Source of the DNA: Herpetosiphon geysericola | GTDB taxonomy: Bacteria > Chloroflexota > Chloroflexia > Chloroflexales > Herpetosiphonaceae | DNA: 64,000 nucleotides | Assembly (NCBI RefSeq): GCF_001306135.1 | Contig: NZ_LGKP01000012.1 | Span: forward strand, 62,001-126,000 | Direction of reading: 5' to 3' | Part shown: positions 10,085 to 17,158 of the stretch, piece by piece | Position numbering within the stretch: position 1 is the first letter of the stretch | How the letters are laid out: each line of letters starts with the position of its first letter | Translations under genes and position numbers: made by a program | Notes under the pieces: generated by a model | Databases searched by the model: none | What the model saw: only the letters and a program-made list of their open reading frames with translations | Told to the model about the DNA's origin: nothing

Positions 10085-10918
10085 ATGCAAATCATCCTTG
10101 ACCATGTGCAAGCGCACCTTGACCACTATATTAAAACCGCGACTGATCGCGTGTTCAATGCCAAAATTACGCTTTATCGTAGTTTTAGCTATGAGCAACT
10201 AGAAACCTCAATTCGCTATGCCTATATGGCGTTTGTGACTGATCTGAACAATGGCACGGTTGAAGCGATGCCCAATTTTCTGCTGCGCATTGGGCCACAG
10301 CGTGCCGAACAAGGCGCATCGGTCGAAGATATTTTGTTTGGCATCAATATGGGCGTCGAGGTGATTAGCAATGATTTGAACCAAACTTTTGAATCGAATC
10401 CCGTTGCCCTCTTGTGGTGGATGCAGCGGATGCATGCAATTATTTATACTGGCGCGATGAAACTTTCGGATACGATTCTCAAGACGCGCGAACAGCATAT
10501 TCGTGATCAGGCCAGCCAAATTGCCGAAATCTCCACACCGATTATTCCGCTTTCGCAAGGGGTATTGGTGGTGCCCTTGATTGGTACGCTGGGTGAACAA
10601 CGCGCCAGCCGCATTACCGAAGCGCTTTTAAATCGCATTAGCGAGGAGCAAGCCTCAACCGTGTTAATTGATGTAACTGGGGTTCCGGTGGTTGATACCC
10701 AAGTTGCCCATCATTTAATCCAATCGGCCCAAGCTGCCAAATTGGTTGGCGCCGAAGTATTGTTGGTAGGCATTCGGCCTGAGATGGCGCAAACGCTGGT
10801 GCAACTTGGGGTGAATTTGCAGGGTGTGCGCACCCAAGGCACGTTGCAAGCAGGCGTTGAATATGCCTTTGAGCGCCAGAAACAGCAAGCAGCCAAAGCC
10901 TATCGCCGCAATTTTTAA
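10085..10918 (+). CDS. RsbR-like STAS-domain protein
   Basis: 277 residues. Residues about 1-145 are an all-helical sensor-like domain. Residues about 150-265 are a STAS domain with the RsbR-type core (VLVVPLIGTLGEQRA, then VLIDVTGVPVVDT). The Thr residues in DVTGVPVVDT sit where RsbR/RsbS proteins are phosphorylated by an RsbT-type kinase in stressosomes. No kinase partner gene is adjacent. The ATG at 10085 has GGAG seven bases upstream; an in-frame ATG at 10073 is worse placed. Confidence 0.85.
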   Translation: MQIILDHVQAHLDHYIKTATDRVFNAKITLYRSFSYEQLETSIRYAYMAFVTDLNNGTVEAMPNFLLRIGPQRAEQGASVEDILFGINMGVEVISNDLNQTFESNPVALLWWMQRMHAIIYTGAMKLSDTILKTREQHIRDQASQIAEISTPIIPLSQGVLVVPLIGTLGEQRASRITEALLNRISEEQASTVLIDVTGVPVVDTQVAHHLIQSAQAAKLVGAEVLLVGIRPEMAQTLVQLGVNLQGVRTQGTLQAGVEYAFERQKQQAAKAYRRNF

Positions 10919-10970
10919 TTGCTTTCTCGCCTGAAAGCGGCTGCAAATTGGTAGTACAATGACTGCCAAC

Positions 10971-11012
10971 AGAACCGTTGGGCGGCTCAGCGCCGCATTG
11001 CTAAATGGTTCT
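10971..11012 (+). promoter_or_regulatory. Structured leader upstream of patB-like gene
   Basis: Nested inverted repeats: an outer stem AGAACC (10971-10976) with GGTTCT (11007-11012), and an inner stem GCGGC (10982-10986) with GCCGC (10992-10996). It ends 40 bases before the start codon. It could be an RNA regulatory element or an operator; it matches no riboswitch class I can recall. Confidence 0.35.
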
Positions 11013-11052
11013 CTTGCTGAAGAAGCTTGTTTGTGGCTGTGAGGAAGCATAC

Positions 11053-12228
11053 ATGATCAGTGCGGATTTTTTTGATCAGGTGATTGATCGAGTTAACACC
11101 AATTCAGTCAAGTGGGATATGCGCGAGGAATACCTTGGTGGCGCTGATGTGTTGCCATTGTGGGTTGCTGATATGGATTTTCGCTCGCCGCCAGCGGTTA
11201 CAGCCGCCTTGATTGAGCGTGCTCAACATCCAATTTATGGCTATGCTGCTCGTCCTGAGCGCATGTTCAAGGCGATTCAACATTGGAATCAGACCCGCCA
11301 TAACTGGGAAATTCCCCAAGAACAGATCGTCATTAATCCTGGAGTTGTGTTTGCGCTGAACGTGGCAGTGCGTGCTTTTACCCAAGCAGGCGATGGAATT
11401 GTAGTTCAGCCGCCAGTTTATGCCCCGTTTTATGGCGCGATTACTGATAATGGCCGGACGATTATTGAAAATCGGTTGCTTGAAGTTGATGGTCGCTACC
11501 AAATCGATTTTGCTGATCTCGATGCAAAACTAGCCCAAGCCAAAATGTTGGTCTTGTGCAGCCCGCACAATCCCGTTGGTCGGGTTTGGAACGCCGATGA
11601 ACTGAATCGAATTGCTGATTTATGTTTGCAGCACAACGTTATGATTGTGAGCGATGACATTCACTGCGACCTAACGTTATTTGCCGAATTTACTCCGCTT
11701 GGCCGTTTGCGCCCCGATTTGGCTGACCTGCTGATTACCTTGGCTGCGCCCAGCAAAACCTTCAATTTGCCTGGCTTGACCACCTCGTATGGCGTGATTG
11801 CCAACGAAGAATTGCGTAAGCGCTATGAGGAAGAAAAAGGTCGTAGCGGCTATCACATTGGCACCGTCTTTGGCGATATTGGCCTGACCGTGGCCTACGA
11901 ATCGGGCGCTGAATGGCTCGATGGGTTGCGTGAGTATCTACGCGAAAACTACCGCCTAATTGAACAAACCTTTGCTGATAATCCGTTGGTTCGGCTAACC
12001 CCGCTCGAAGGCACCTACTTGGCATGGCTCGATGTTCGGGCAACTGGCTGGAGCGAAGACGAGTTGACCGAGCGTTTTCGTACTCAGGCCAAAGTTGGGC
12101 CAGAAAAAGGTGGCTTGTATGGCGAGGCTGGCCTTGGCTTCTGGCGAGTCAATTTTGCCACGCCGCGTTCAGTGCTCGCCGAAGGCTTGCGGCGCATGCA
12201 ATTGGCATTAGCAGAACAAAGAGCATAG
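11053..12228 (+). CDS. patB: MalY/PatB-type PLP aminotransferase (C-S lyase)
   Basis: 391 residues. The family signature PLWVADMDFRSPPAV is at about residues 32-46, the Schiff-base lysine in APSKTFNLPGL at about 235, and CSPHNPVGRVW at about 170. PatB/MalY proteins are cystathionine beta-lyase-like enzymes that release thiols from cysteine conjugates. The ATG at 11053 is supported by GAGGAA seven bases upstream; the frame is open upstream to 11005 without an RBS. The gene ends before a perfect stem-loop shared with the convergent M23 gene. Confidence 0.88.
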   Translation: MISADFFDQVIDRVNTNSVKWDMREEYLGGADVLPLWVADMDFRSPPAVTAALIERAQHPIYGYAARPERMFKAIQHWNQTRHNWEIPQEQIVINPGVVFALNVAVRAFTQAGDGIVVQPPVYAPFYGAITDNGRTIIENRLLEVDGRYQIDFADLDAKLAQAKMLVLCSPHNPVGRVWNADELNRIADLCLQHNVMIVSDDIHCDLTLFAEFTPLGRLRPDLADLLITLAAPSKTFNLPGLTTSYGVIANEELRKRYEEEKGRSGYHIGTVFGDIGLTVAYESGAEWLDGLREYLRENYRLIEQTFADNPLVRLTPLEGTYLAWLDVRATGWSEDELTERFRTQAKVGPEKGGLYGEAGLGFWRVNFATPRSVLAEGLRRMQLALAEQRA

Positions 12229-12269
12229 AACAGAGAACAGAGAGGCTGAGGATGTGAAGAAATTTGAAA

Positions 12270-12300
12270 GCAGCACGCGATTTGAGTGATCGCGTGCTGC
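12270..12300. terminator. Bidirectional stem-loop terminator
   Basis: A perfect 12-bp stem, GCAGCACGCGAT (12270-12281) with ATCGCGTGCTGC (12289-12300), and a 7-base loop, between the convergent patB and M23 genes. Confidence 0.75.
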
Positions 12301-12317
12301 TTCGATAGATTGATGTT

Positions 12318-13898
12318 CTAAGGAATTACGCCAATTTCGCTTTGAGGATCGGTATCCCAATTACCTACAATTGGATAATTCCCTGGATCGCCATACATAA
12401 ACGAGAGATCGGCCCAACCACCGTTGAACTTGTTGGAGAGATGCCACTTATTGCCGCGCACAACGCCAGGCGTGTCATCGCCATCGCCATCCCAATCGCC
12501 AACGATGAATGTATCCCCAAGCTCACCAAACCCAAGGGAAATATCGGCCCAACCACCATTCAGATTGTTGGAAAGATACCAAGTTATACCACGCACAACA
12601 CCAGGGGTATCATCGCCATCGCCATCCCAATCGCCAACAACCGGAATATCGCCAGGCTCGCCAAAACCGAGGGAGAGATCGGCCCAGCCGCCATTGAGGC
12701 TATTTGAGAGATACCATGTTGTGCCTCGGAAAAGGCCAGGGGTATCTTTGCCATCGCCGTTCCAATCGCCAACGACCGGAATATCGCCCAGCGAGCCGTA
12801 CTCAAAGCTGATTGTAGAGGGTTCGCCATAGCTATTTGAGAGATACCACATTGTGCCGCGCACAACGCCAGGGGTGTCATCGCCATCACCATCCCAATCG
12901 CCAACGATTGGAATATCATTGGGCTGGCCATAATGGAAAGAAAAGTCAGCATTACCACTTGATAAGCTATTGCGTAGATGCCATTTGGTTTGATGTTGCG
13001 GCCCACTAGTATTAACCCACACCGAGCCTGATTCATAGCCTTCTAAGACCGTAGTTCCACCAGTCGTAGAAACAGCACGAGCCTGAATTTGATAGCGGCT
13101 AGCAGTAATCCGTGATGTATCCCATGCAAAGCTCCAACCAAAGTTGCCACCTTGATCACTACGATATTCACCATAGTTGGCATTGCCAAGTTTGATGTAA
13201 TTTTGATAACTTGGGATATACATCCAAATTTCAACCCGATCGATTGCGCCACCAGGCGTAGGCTGATAGCCATTCGATTGAAATGATCGGGTAACTTTTG
13301 CCCAACCACGAATTGTTGTAACGCCCGTTACCATACTATTAGAGGCTGGACTTTCGATTCTGCCCATGTCAGGATAGGTTGGCATCCACAGATTTGTTGT
13401 ATCAGGATTGATGCCAGTATTGCCTTGATAGACCCAAAAATGCAGATGATTGCCTGTTGCACAACCACTATTGCCACTATTGCCAATGACTTCACCTGCA
13501 AAAATTTGATCGCCTGCTTTCCATTGTTGACCTGTACGCGGATTTGTGCCGAATGAGCCAAGATGCAGATAGCCTGTAGCATAACTATTTTGGTGATCAA
13601 TTCGAAATTCGCGCTCAAAACTACCGTTAAACGAAACCCCGCTCCCGCAATTTCGTGGTGGATTTGTGCCTACTCGATTAACCACTCCATCACCAGCGGC
13701 TACAATTGGACTTGTTCCAGTTGGGAAATCTACCGCATAGCCATTGTGATAGCCCTGACTGCGATTATAAACCGTCCATGAAGGGTTGCGCAGAAACTTT
13801 TGATTTGGGGCGGCTTGACTGACGCTTGGTTGCCCAATGATGATTAAACTCAAGCCTAACCAAAGAACTAGCAATGAAGCTACTCGTTTGTAGTGCAT
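12318..13898 (-). CDS. Secreted M23 peptidase with five FG-GAP-like repeats
   Basis: 526 residues. A signal peptide (residues 1-29) is followed by an M23/LytM domain (about 30-165) with zinc residues in YHNGYAVDF and GNHLHFWVY. A beta-sandwich spacer comes next (about 180-295). From about residue 300 to the end are five units built around GDWDGDGDDTPGVVRG, the Asp-rich FG-GAP/VCBS calcium-binding pattern; the final unit is divergent (GNWDTDPQSEIG). M23 domains cut peptidoglycan cross-bridges or glycine-rich peptides outside the cell. The propeller-like repeats may bind the wall or a prey surface. The start has AAGGAG upstream. Confidence 0.88.
   Translation of the reverse strand: MHYKRVASLLVLWLGLSLIIIGQPSVSQAAPNQKFLRNPSWTVYNRSQGYHNGYAVDFPTGTSPIVAAGDGVVNRVGTNPPRNCGSGVSFNGSFEREFRIDHQNSYATGYLHLGSFGTNPRTGQQWKAGDQIFAGEVIGNSGNSGCATGNHLHFWVYQGNTGINPDTTNLWMPTYPDMGRIESPASNSMVTGVTTIRGWAKVTRSFQSNGYQPTPGGAIDRVEIWMYIPSYQNYIKLGNANYGEYRSDQGGNFGWSFAWDTSRITASRYQIQARAVSTTGGTTVLEGYESGSVWVNTSGPQHQTKWHLRNSLSSGNADFSFHYGQPNDIPIVGDWDGDGDDTPGVVRGTMWYLSNSYGEPSTISFEYGSLGDIPVVGDWNGDGKDTPGLFRGTTWYLSNSLNGGWADLSLGFGEPGDIPVVGDWDGDGDDTPGVVRGITWYLSNNLNGGWADISLGFGELGDTFIVGDWDGDGDDTPGVVRGNKWHLSNKFNGGWADLSFMYGDPGNYPIVGNWDTDPQSEIGVIP
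12340..12960 (-). repeat. About 132-bp tandem repeats inside the M23 gene
   Basis: The phrase encoding GDWDGDGDDTPG recurs at regular spacing (near 12490, 12625, 12760 and 12895 on the plus strand), with near-identical DNA between copies. This is the DNA counterpart of the FG-GAP modules and suggests recent internal duplication. Confidence 0.75.
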
Positions 13899-14007
13899 AA
13901 TCCCACTCCTTCACTAATTGAATGCAGTAATTTTTGATGAACCTTGAATTTCAACCACACTCCTTTTACAAAATTTAAACATTTGAGTTGAGCAGAGTAT
14001 AACGATC

Positions 14008-14038
14008 GCGGTATAATTGCGCTGCTAGGATCTCCTAG
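14008..14038 (+). repeat. 31-bp duplicated element with TATAAT and CTAGGA hairpin, copy A
   Basis: Identical to 16123-16153 except for one base. It contains TATAAT (14012-14017), with a TTGAGC hexamer 18 bp upstream (13988-13993), followed by the small inverted repeat CTAGGA/TCCTAG. It sits just 3' of a LuxR-type HTH gene in both places. It could be a promoter firing antisense into the HTH gene, or a remnant of the segment that duplicated. Confidence 0.6.
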
Positions 14039-14053
14039 TAATTAAGGGTTATG

Positions 14054-14278
14054 CTAGGCATCCCTAGCATGCTGCGTGGGTTCAAGCGCAAGATAGGCTA
14101 ACGTGGCACTGACCCGATTATCAACATTGAGTTTGGTGTAGATGCGGTGGAGGCTGGTTTCAATCGTGCCTTCGGTGGTGTGCAACAGGTGGGCAATCGC
14201 TTTGTTGGTTTTGCCTTGAATCAGAATTTGCATAATCCGCTGCTCGTTAACCGTAAGTTGAACTGTTTGCTTGCTCAT
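14054..14278 (-). CDS. Stand-alone LuxR-type HTH protein
   Basis: 74 residues, essentially one GerE/LuxR DNA-binding domain (LTVNEQRIMQILIQGKTNKA, then TTEGTIETSLHRIYTKLNVD). It has no receiver or sensor domain. The start has AAGGAG five bases upstream. A close paralogue lies at 16167-16382, and the pair share their 3' flank. Small single-domain HTH proteins of this kind bind DNA directly and may compete with or pair with larger LuxR-family proteins. Target and signal are unknown. Confidence 0.85.
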   Translation of the reverse strand: MSKQTVQLTVNEQRIMQILIQGKTNKAIAHLLHTTEGTIETSLHRIYTKLNVDNRVSATLAYLALEPTQHARDA

Positions 14279-14534
14279 CGATGCTCCTTTGGCGTAATGA
14301 TGCCTAACTCAAGCTTGAATCGATGCTCATGGATGCAGGCATGGCTATGCTGGCTGCAAACCGCCTGCCATCCATGAACAATGGTTTACCCAATCTAGCT
14401 GGATAGTTTGAGCGTTCTGCAAGCGGCAAAAACGCATGAGGAACCTGTTGCAAGCATTGCTCTCTCGTTGTGAAACATTGAATTATGGGTTAGCACGATA
14501 ATACCCAATCGTCTAGGAAAACACATCGCTATAT

Positions 14535-14756
14535 TTAGCGATTTTTGCCCTGCGCCGCCGGTTTGAGCGCTTGCAGATTGCGGGCGGCATAGACTGCTTG
14601 TTGGCGCGATTTAACCCCAAGTTTGCTCGCGCTATTGCGCAGATGGGTGCGCACAGTCCAAATCGAAATATCCAAACGTTGGGCAATTTCTGCATCACTA
14701 CAGCCTTGGTCAACCAATTCCAACACATCACATTCACGCGCACTCAGGCTATTCAT
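14535..14756 (-). CDS. Second stand-alone LuxR-type HTH protein
   Basis: 73 residues, a GerE-type HTH domain (LSARECDVLELVDQGCSDAE, then DISIWTVRTHLRNSASKLGV) with a short basic tail. It is clearly different in sequence from the duplicated pair at 14054 and 16167. AAGGAG lies ten bases before the ATG at 14756. It is transcribed divergently from the XRE-sensor gene at 14958, so it may regulate that gene; this is inferred from position. Confidence 0.8.
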   Translation of the reverse strand: MNSLSARECDVLELVDQGCSDAEIAQRLDISIWTVRTHLRNSASKLGVKSRQQAVYAARNLQALKPAAQGKNR

Positions 14757-14957
14757 ACGGCACAGGCTCCTTGCTTCAATTAAGCATGAATTTGCGATTC
14801 ACGCTGTTTAGTTGGTCTGAATTCCGTATGCTGCGCAGCACAAGAACTTGATGCAGCTACTCTACCAAGCTGCTGCACGTTGCAGTTATGTTTTTTTAGC
14901 ACTCGCAAACCAATTGCAGCTTTGAACAGCCAATCGGGTGGATTTTCAGGGGGAATA

Positions 14958-15944
14958 ATGGATTATCGCTATCAAGCCTATACTTTTGCCGAATTGTTAC
15001 GCATCTTTTTTGAACGCAGCCGTAGCGAGATACTCAATCAAAATAGTTTGGCCCAAACAGTTGGCGTGTCGGTGCCAACCCTCAGTAATTGGTTCACTGG
15101 CAAACATACGCCGCGCTTCAAAGATCAGGTCTTGCGTTTAGCCACTGCCTTGGGCTTGACGGCACTAGAGGCCGATTTGCTGCTGTGTTCGGTCAAAGAA
15201 GCATGGAACACCTATAACACGCCGCATGATGTTTTGCAGAAATATGCGATTGTGCGCTATCGCGAGGAGTTGGTTTCGCGGGTCGATGGAGTTGCGGAGC
15301 TGGATGTTTCGCTGGCGACGGTGCAATCAACATGGCAACTTATGATTCACGATACGTTTGTTTCAAATAGCCAGCATTGGGGCTTGGGCTATAAAGATGA
15401 TGGGGTTTGTCGCGTTGAACGAACGATGATCAACGGTAATTATCAACTAACCTTACATAATCGTTTTCATAATGATGTTTTTATTGGTGGCGATTCTCAC
15501 TGTTTTGCGCCACCAAGCTATTACCTGAGCGTCTATGCTCAACGAGTCGCAGGCGGCAGCGAAAACGATGGTTTTGCGCTTATTTTTGAAGAAATTAGCG
15601 ATGCCAGCCACGCAATTTTTCGCATTCGCGACCAACTGCAAATTGCGTCGGTGATTAGCACGCGCAACGGTGGCGACTATTTTCAGATTCACCTTGATCG
15701 CACGAATGCCCCAATGATCCGTCCAGCTGAGTTTAATCAATTGGGCTTGTTGGTTGTTGGGCGCAAACATCGGTTTTTTATCAATAATGTTTGGGTTGGT
15801 TCGGCAGAAATTGAGCGTTTGCCGCAGGCGCGGCTTGATCTTGGAATTATTAGCCAATCGCCAACTCCGGTTATTTGCCGTTTCCAAGATTTTCGGCTCT
15901 ATACGCCCCCAAATAGCTTCGCAGCCGACGAACATTCCGATTAG
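14958..15944 (+). CDS. XRE-type HTH protein with C-terminal lectin-like sensor domain
   Basis: 328 residues. Residues about 8-75 form an XRE helix-turn-helix (NSLAQTVGVSVPTLSNWFTG). From about residue 130 (WQLMIHDTFVSNSQHWGLG) to the end is a beta-rich region resembling the extracytoplasmic part of the Ser/Thr kinase at 17155: both begin DTF..N..W, have RHRFFINN or MAVFINDRY near the end, and close with a F.DF.LY.PP or FDNLYLAVPP phrase. Such domains look like concanavalin/LamG sandwiches that bind sugars. The ATG at 14958 has AGGGGG upstream. The protein is cytoplasmic (no signal peptide). Confidence 0.75.
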   Translation: MDYRYQAYTFAELLRIFFERSRSEILNQNSLAQTVGVSVPTLSNWFTGKHTPRFKDQVLRLATALGLTALEADLLLCSVKEAWNTYNTPHDVLQKYAIVRYREELVSRVDGVAELDVSLATVQSTWQLMIHDTFVSNSQHWGLGYKDDGVCRVERTMINGNYQLTLHNRFHNDVFIGGDSHCFAPPSYYLSVYAQRVAGGSENDGFALIFEEISDASHAIFRIRDQLQIASVISTRNGGDYFQIHLDRTNAPMIRPAEFNQLGLLVVGRKHRFFINNVWVGSAEIERLPQARLDLGIISQSPTPVICRFQDFRLYTPPNSFAADEHSD

Positions 15945-15989
15945 TCAGCAACAAATGTCGCTTTAAATTGCGCCAACAAGTTATTAAAC

Positions 15990-16043
15990 AAGCTCAGGGT
16001 ATCGGCCCAAATCGATGCTGCTTCAGGCCGATACCCTGAGCTT
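15990..16043 (+). terminator. Stem-loop terminator after the XRE-sensor gene
   Basis: A perfect 18-bp stem, AAGCTCAGGGTATCGGCC (15990-16007) with its complement at 16026-16043, and an 18-base loop, starting 46 bases after the stop codon. It has no long T run, so termination may be partly intrinsic. Confidence 0.7.
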
Positions 16044-16122
16044 TGATCACAATCTGCGAGTTGCTGAAGCCTGAACATGGCTGCTTGCTAGCGTAGTTGG
16101 CAGTGAGCAACATGTATGGATT

Positions 16123-16153
16123 GCGGTATAATTGCGCTGCTAGGATTTCCTAG
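16123..16153 (+). repeat. 31-bp duplicated element, copy B
   Basis: One mismatch to 14008-14038. TATAAT at 16127-16132 has GTGAGC 18 bp upstream (16103-16108). GCTAGGA-TT-TCCTAGC follows as a perfect 7-bp hairpin. It lies 3' of the second copy of the LuxR-type HTH gene. Confidence 0.6.
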
Positions 16154-16166
16154 CATGTTGGTAGTC

Positions 16167-16382
16167 CTAGCGTTGATGAGTAGGTTCAAGCGCAAGATAG
16201 GCCAGCGTCGCACTGACGCGATTATCAACGTTGAGTTTGGCATAAATCCGATGCAGGCTACTTTCAATCGTGCCTTCAGTCGTTTGCAACAGGTGCGCGA
16301 TTGCTTTGTTGGTTTTGCCTTGAATTAGAATCTGCATAATGCGCTGTTCGCTGGCGGTCAGTTGGGTTGCTGGCTTGGGCAT
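16167..16382 (-). CDS. Stand-alone LuxR-type HTH protein, paralogue
   Basis: 71 residues from the ATG at 16382, which has GGAG six bases upstream; the frame is open to 16430 but without an RBS. The sequence is almost the same as the protein at 14054 from SEQRIMQILIQGKTNKA to LAYLALEPT, differing mainly at the ends. It is a single GerE-type domain. Together with copy B of the 31-bp element it marks a local duplication surrounding the XRE-sensor gene. Confidence 0.85.
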   Translation of the reverse strand: MPKPATQLTASEQRIMQILIQGKTNKAIAHLLQTTEGTIESSLHRIYAKLNVDNRVSATLAYLALEPTHQR

Positions 16383-16507
16383 AGATACTCCGTTTGGCTT
16401 GATTGCTTTGATGCTGCTCATCCTACCCAACAGGCGCGCAAAGATCTATTTAGATCGCCTTTAATCAAGCTAAAACTTTTTTGACTATCTGCCGAGGTAT
16501 CTCGTCG

Positions 16508-17158
16508 ATGACAATCACTAGATTGGCCTTGGCCAAACTCCTTGCAACTGATAGTGCGATTACTCCGCAAAGTTGTTTTCTTTTTGATCAACCGTGCACA
16601 ATTGGCCGTATGGTTGATAATACGGTGCATATTGATAAACGCAACGTTTCGCGCTATCATGCCGAAATTTATTTTGCTGCTGAGCACTTTTGGTTGCTTG
16701 ATCGGGCAAGTCGCAATGGAACCTTTGTTAATGATTATAAGATTGAGCCAAATCAGCCCTATCGATTAAATAATAACGATAGCATTGGCTTTGGTACTAA
16801 TCGGCGCTTATTAGTATTTATGTGTGATAATGCAACCACTGAGATAGAAGCCCAAACTGAATATACATTATTATTCGAAGAGCAACAGTTGCAGTTTTAC
16901 CTTAATCAAACGCCTGTGCCAATTCGGGCTGGAACAATGAAATTTAAATTACTCAAACATCTCTATGATCAACGGGGTCGAATTTGTTCACTTGAAGCAT
17001 GTGTCCGCGCCTACCAAGCCCCAGATTATCGCTACCAACCAAGCTTGGATCACCCCAATTTGCATACCCATATGAGCCAATTACGCATGCTGTTGGCTGA
17101 TATTTATCCAGGCGAAATAATTGTGACCTATCCCAACCTTGGCTATAAGTTACTGTGA
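16508..17158 (+). CDS. FHA domain-winged helix regulator
   Basis: 216 residues. Residues about 20-95 are an FHA domain with its conserved residues (CTIGRMVDNTVHI, VSRYHAEI, SRNGTFVND), which bind phosphothreonine. Residues about 115-216 look like an OmpR-type winged helix (SQLRMLLADI, then IIVTYPNLGYKLL). The protein therefore probably reads a phosphorylated partner and binds DNA. Its stop overlaps the start of the Ser/Thr kinase gene by four bases (GTGA), so the two are coupled and the kinase is the likely source of the phosphate. The ATG at 16508 has GAGG ten bases upstream. Confidence 0.85.
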   Translation: MTITRLALAKLLATDSAITPQSCFLFDQPCTIGRMVDNTVHIDKRNVSRYHAEIYFAAEHFWLLDRASRNGTFVNDYKIEPNQPYRLNNNDSIGFGTNRRLLVFMCDNATTEIEAQTEYTLLFEEQQLQFYLNQTPVPIRAGTMKFKLLKHLYDQRGRICSLEACVRAYQAPDYRYQPSLDHPNLHTHMSQLRMLLADIYPGEIIVTYPNLGYKLL

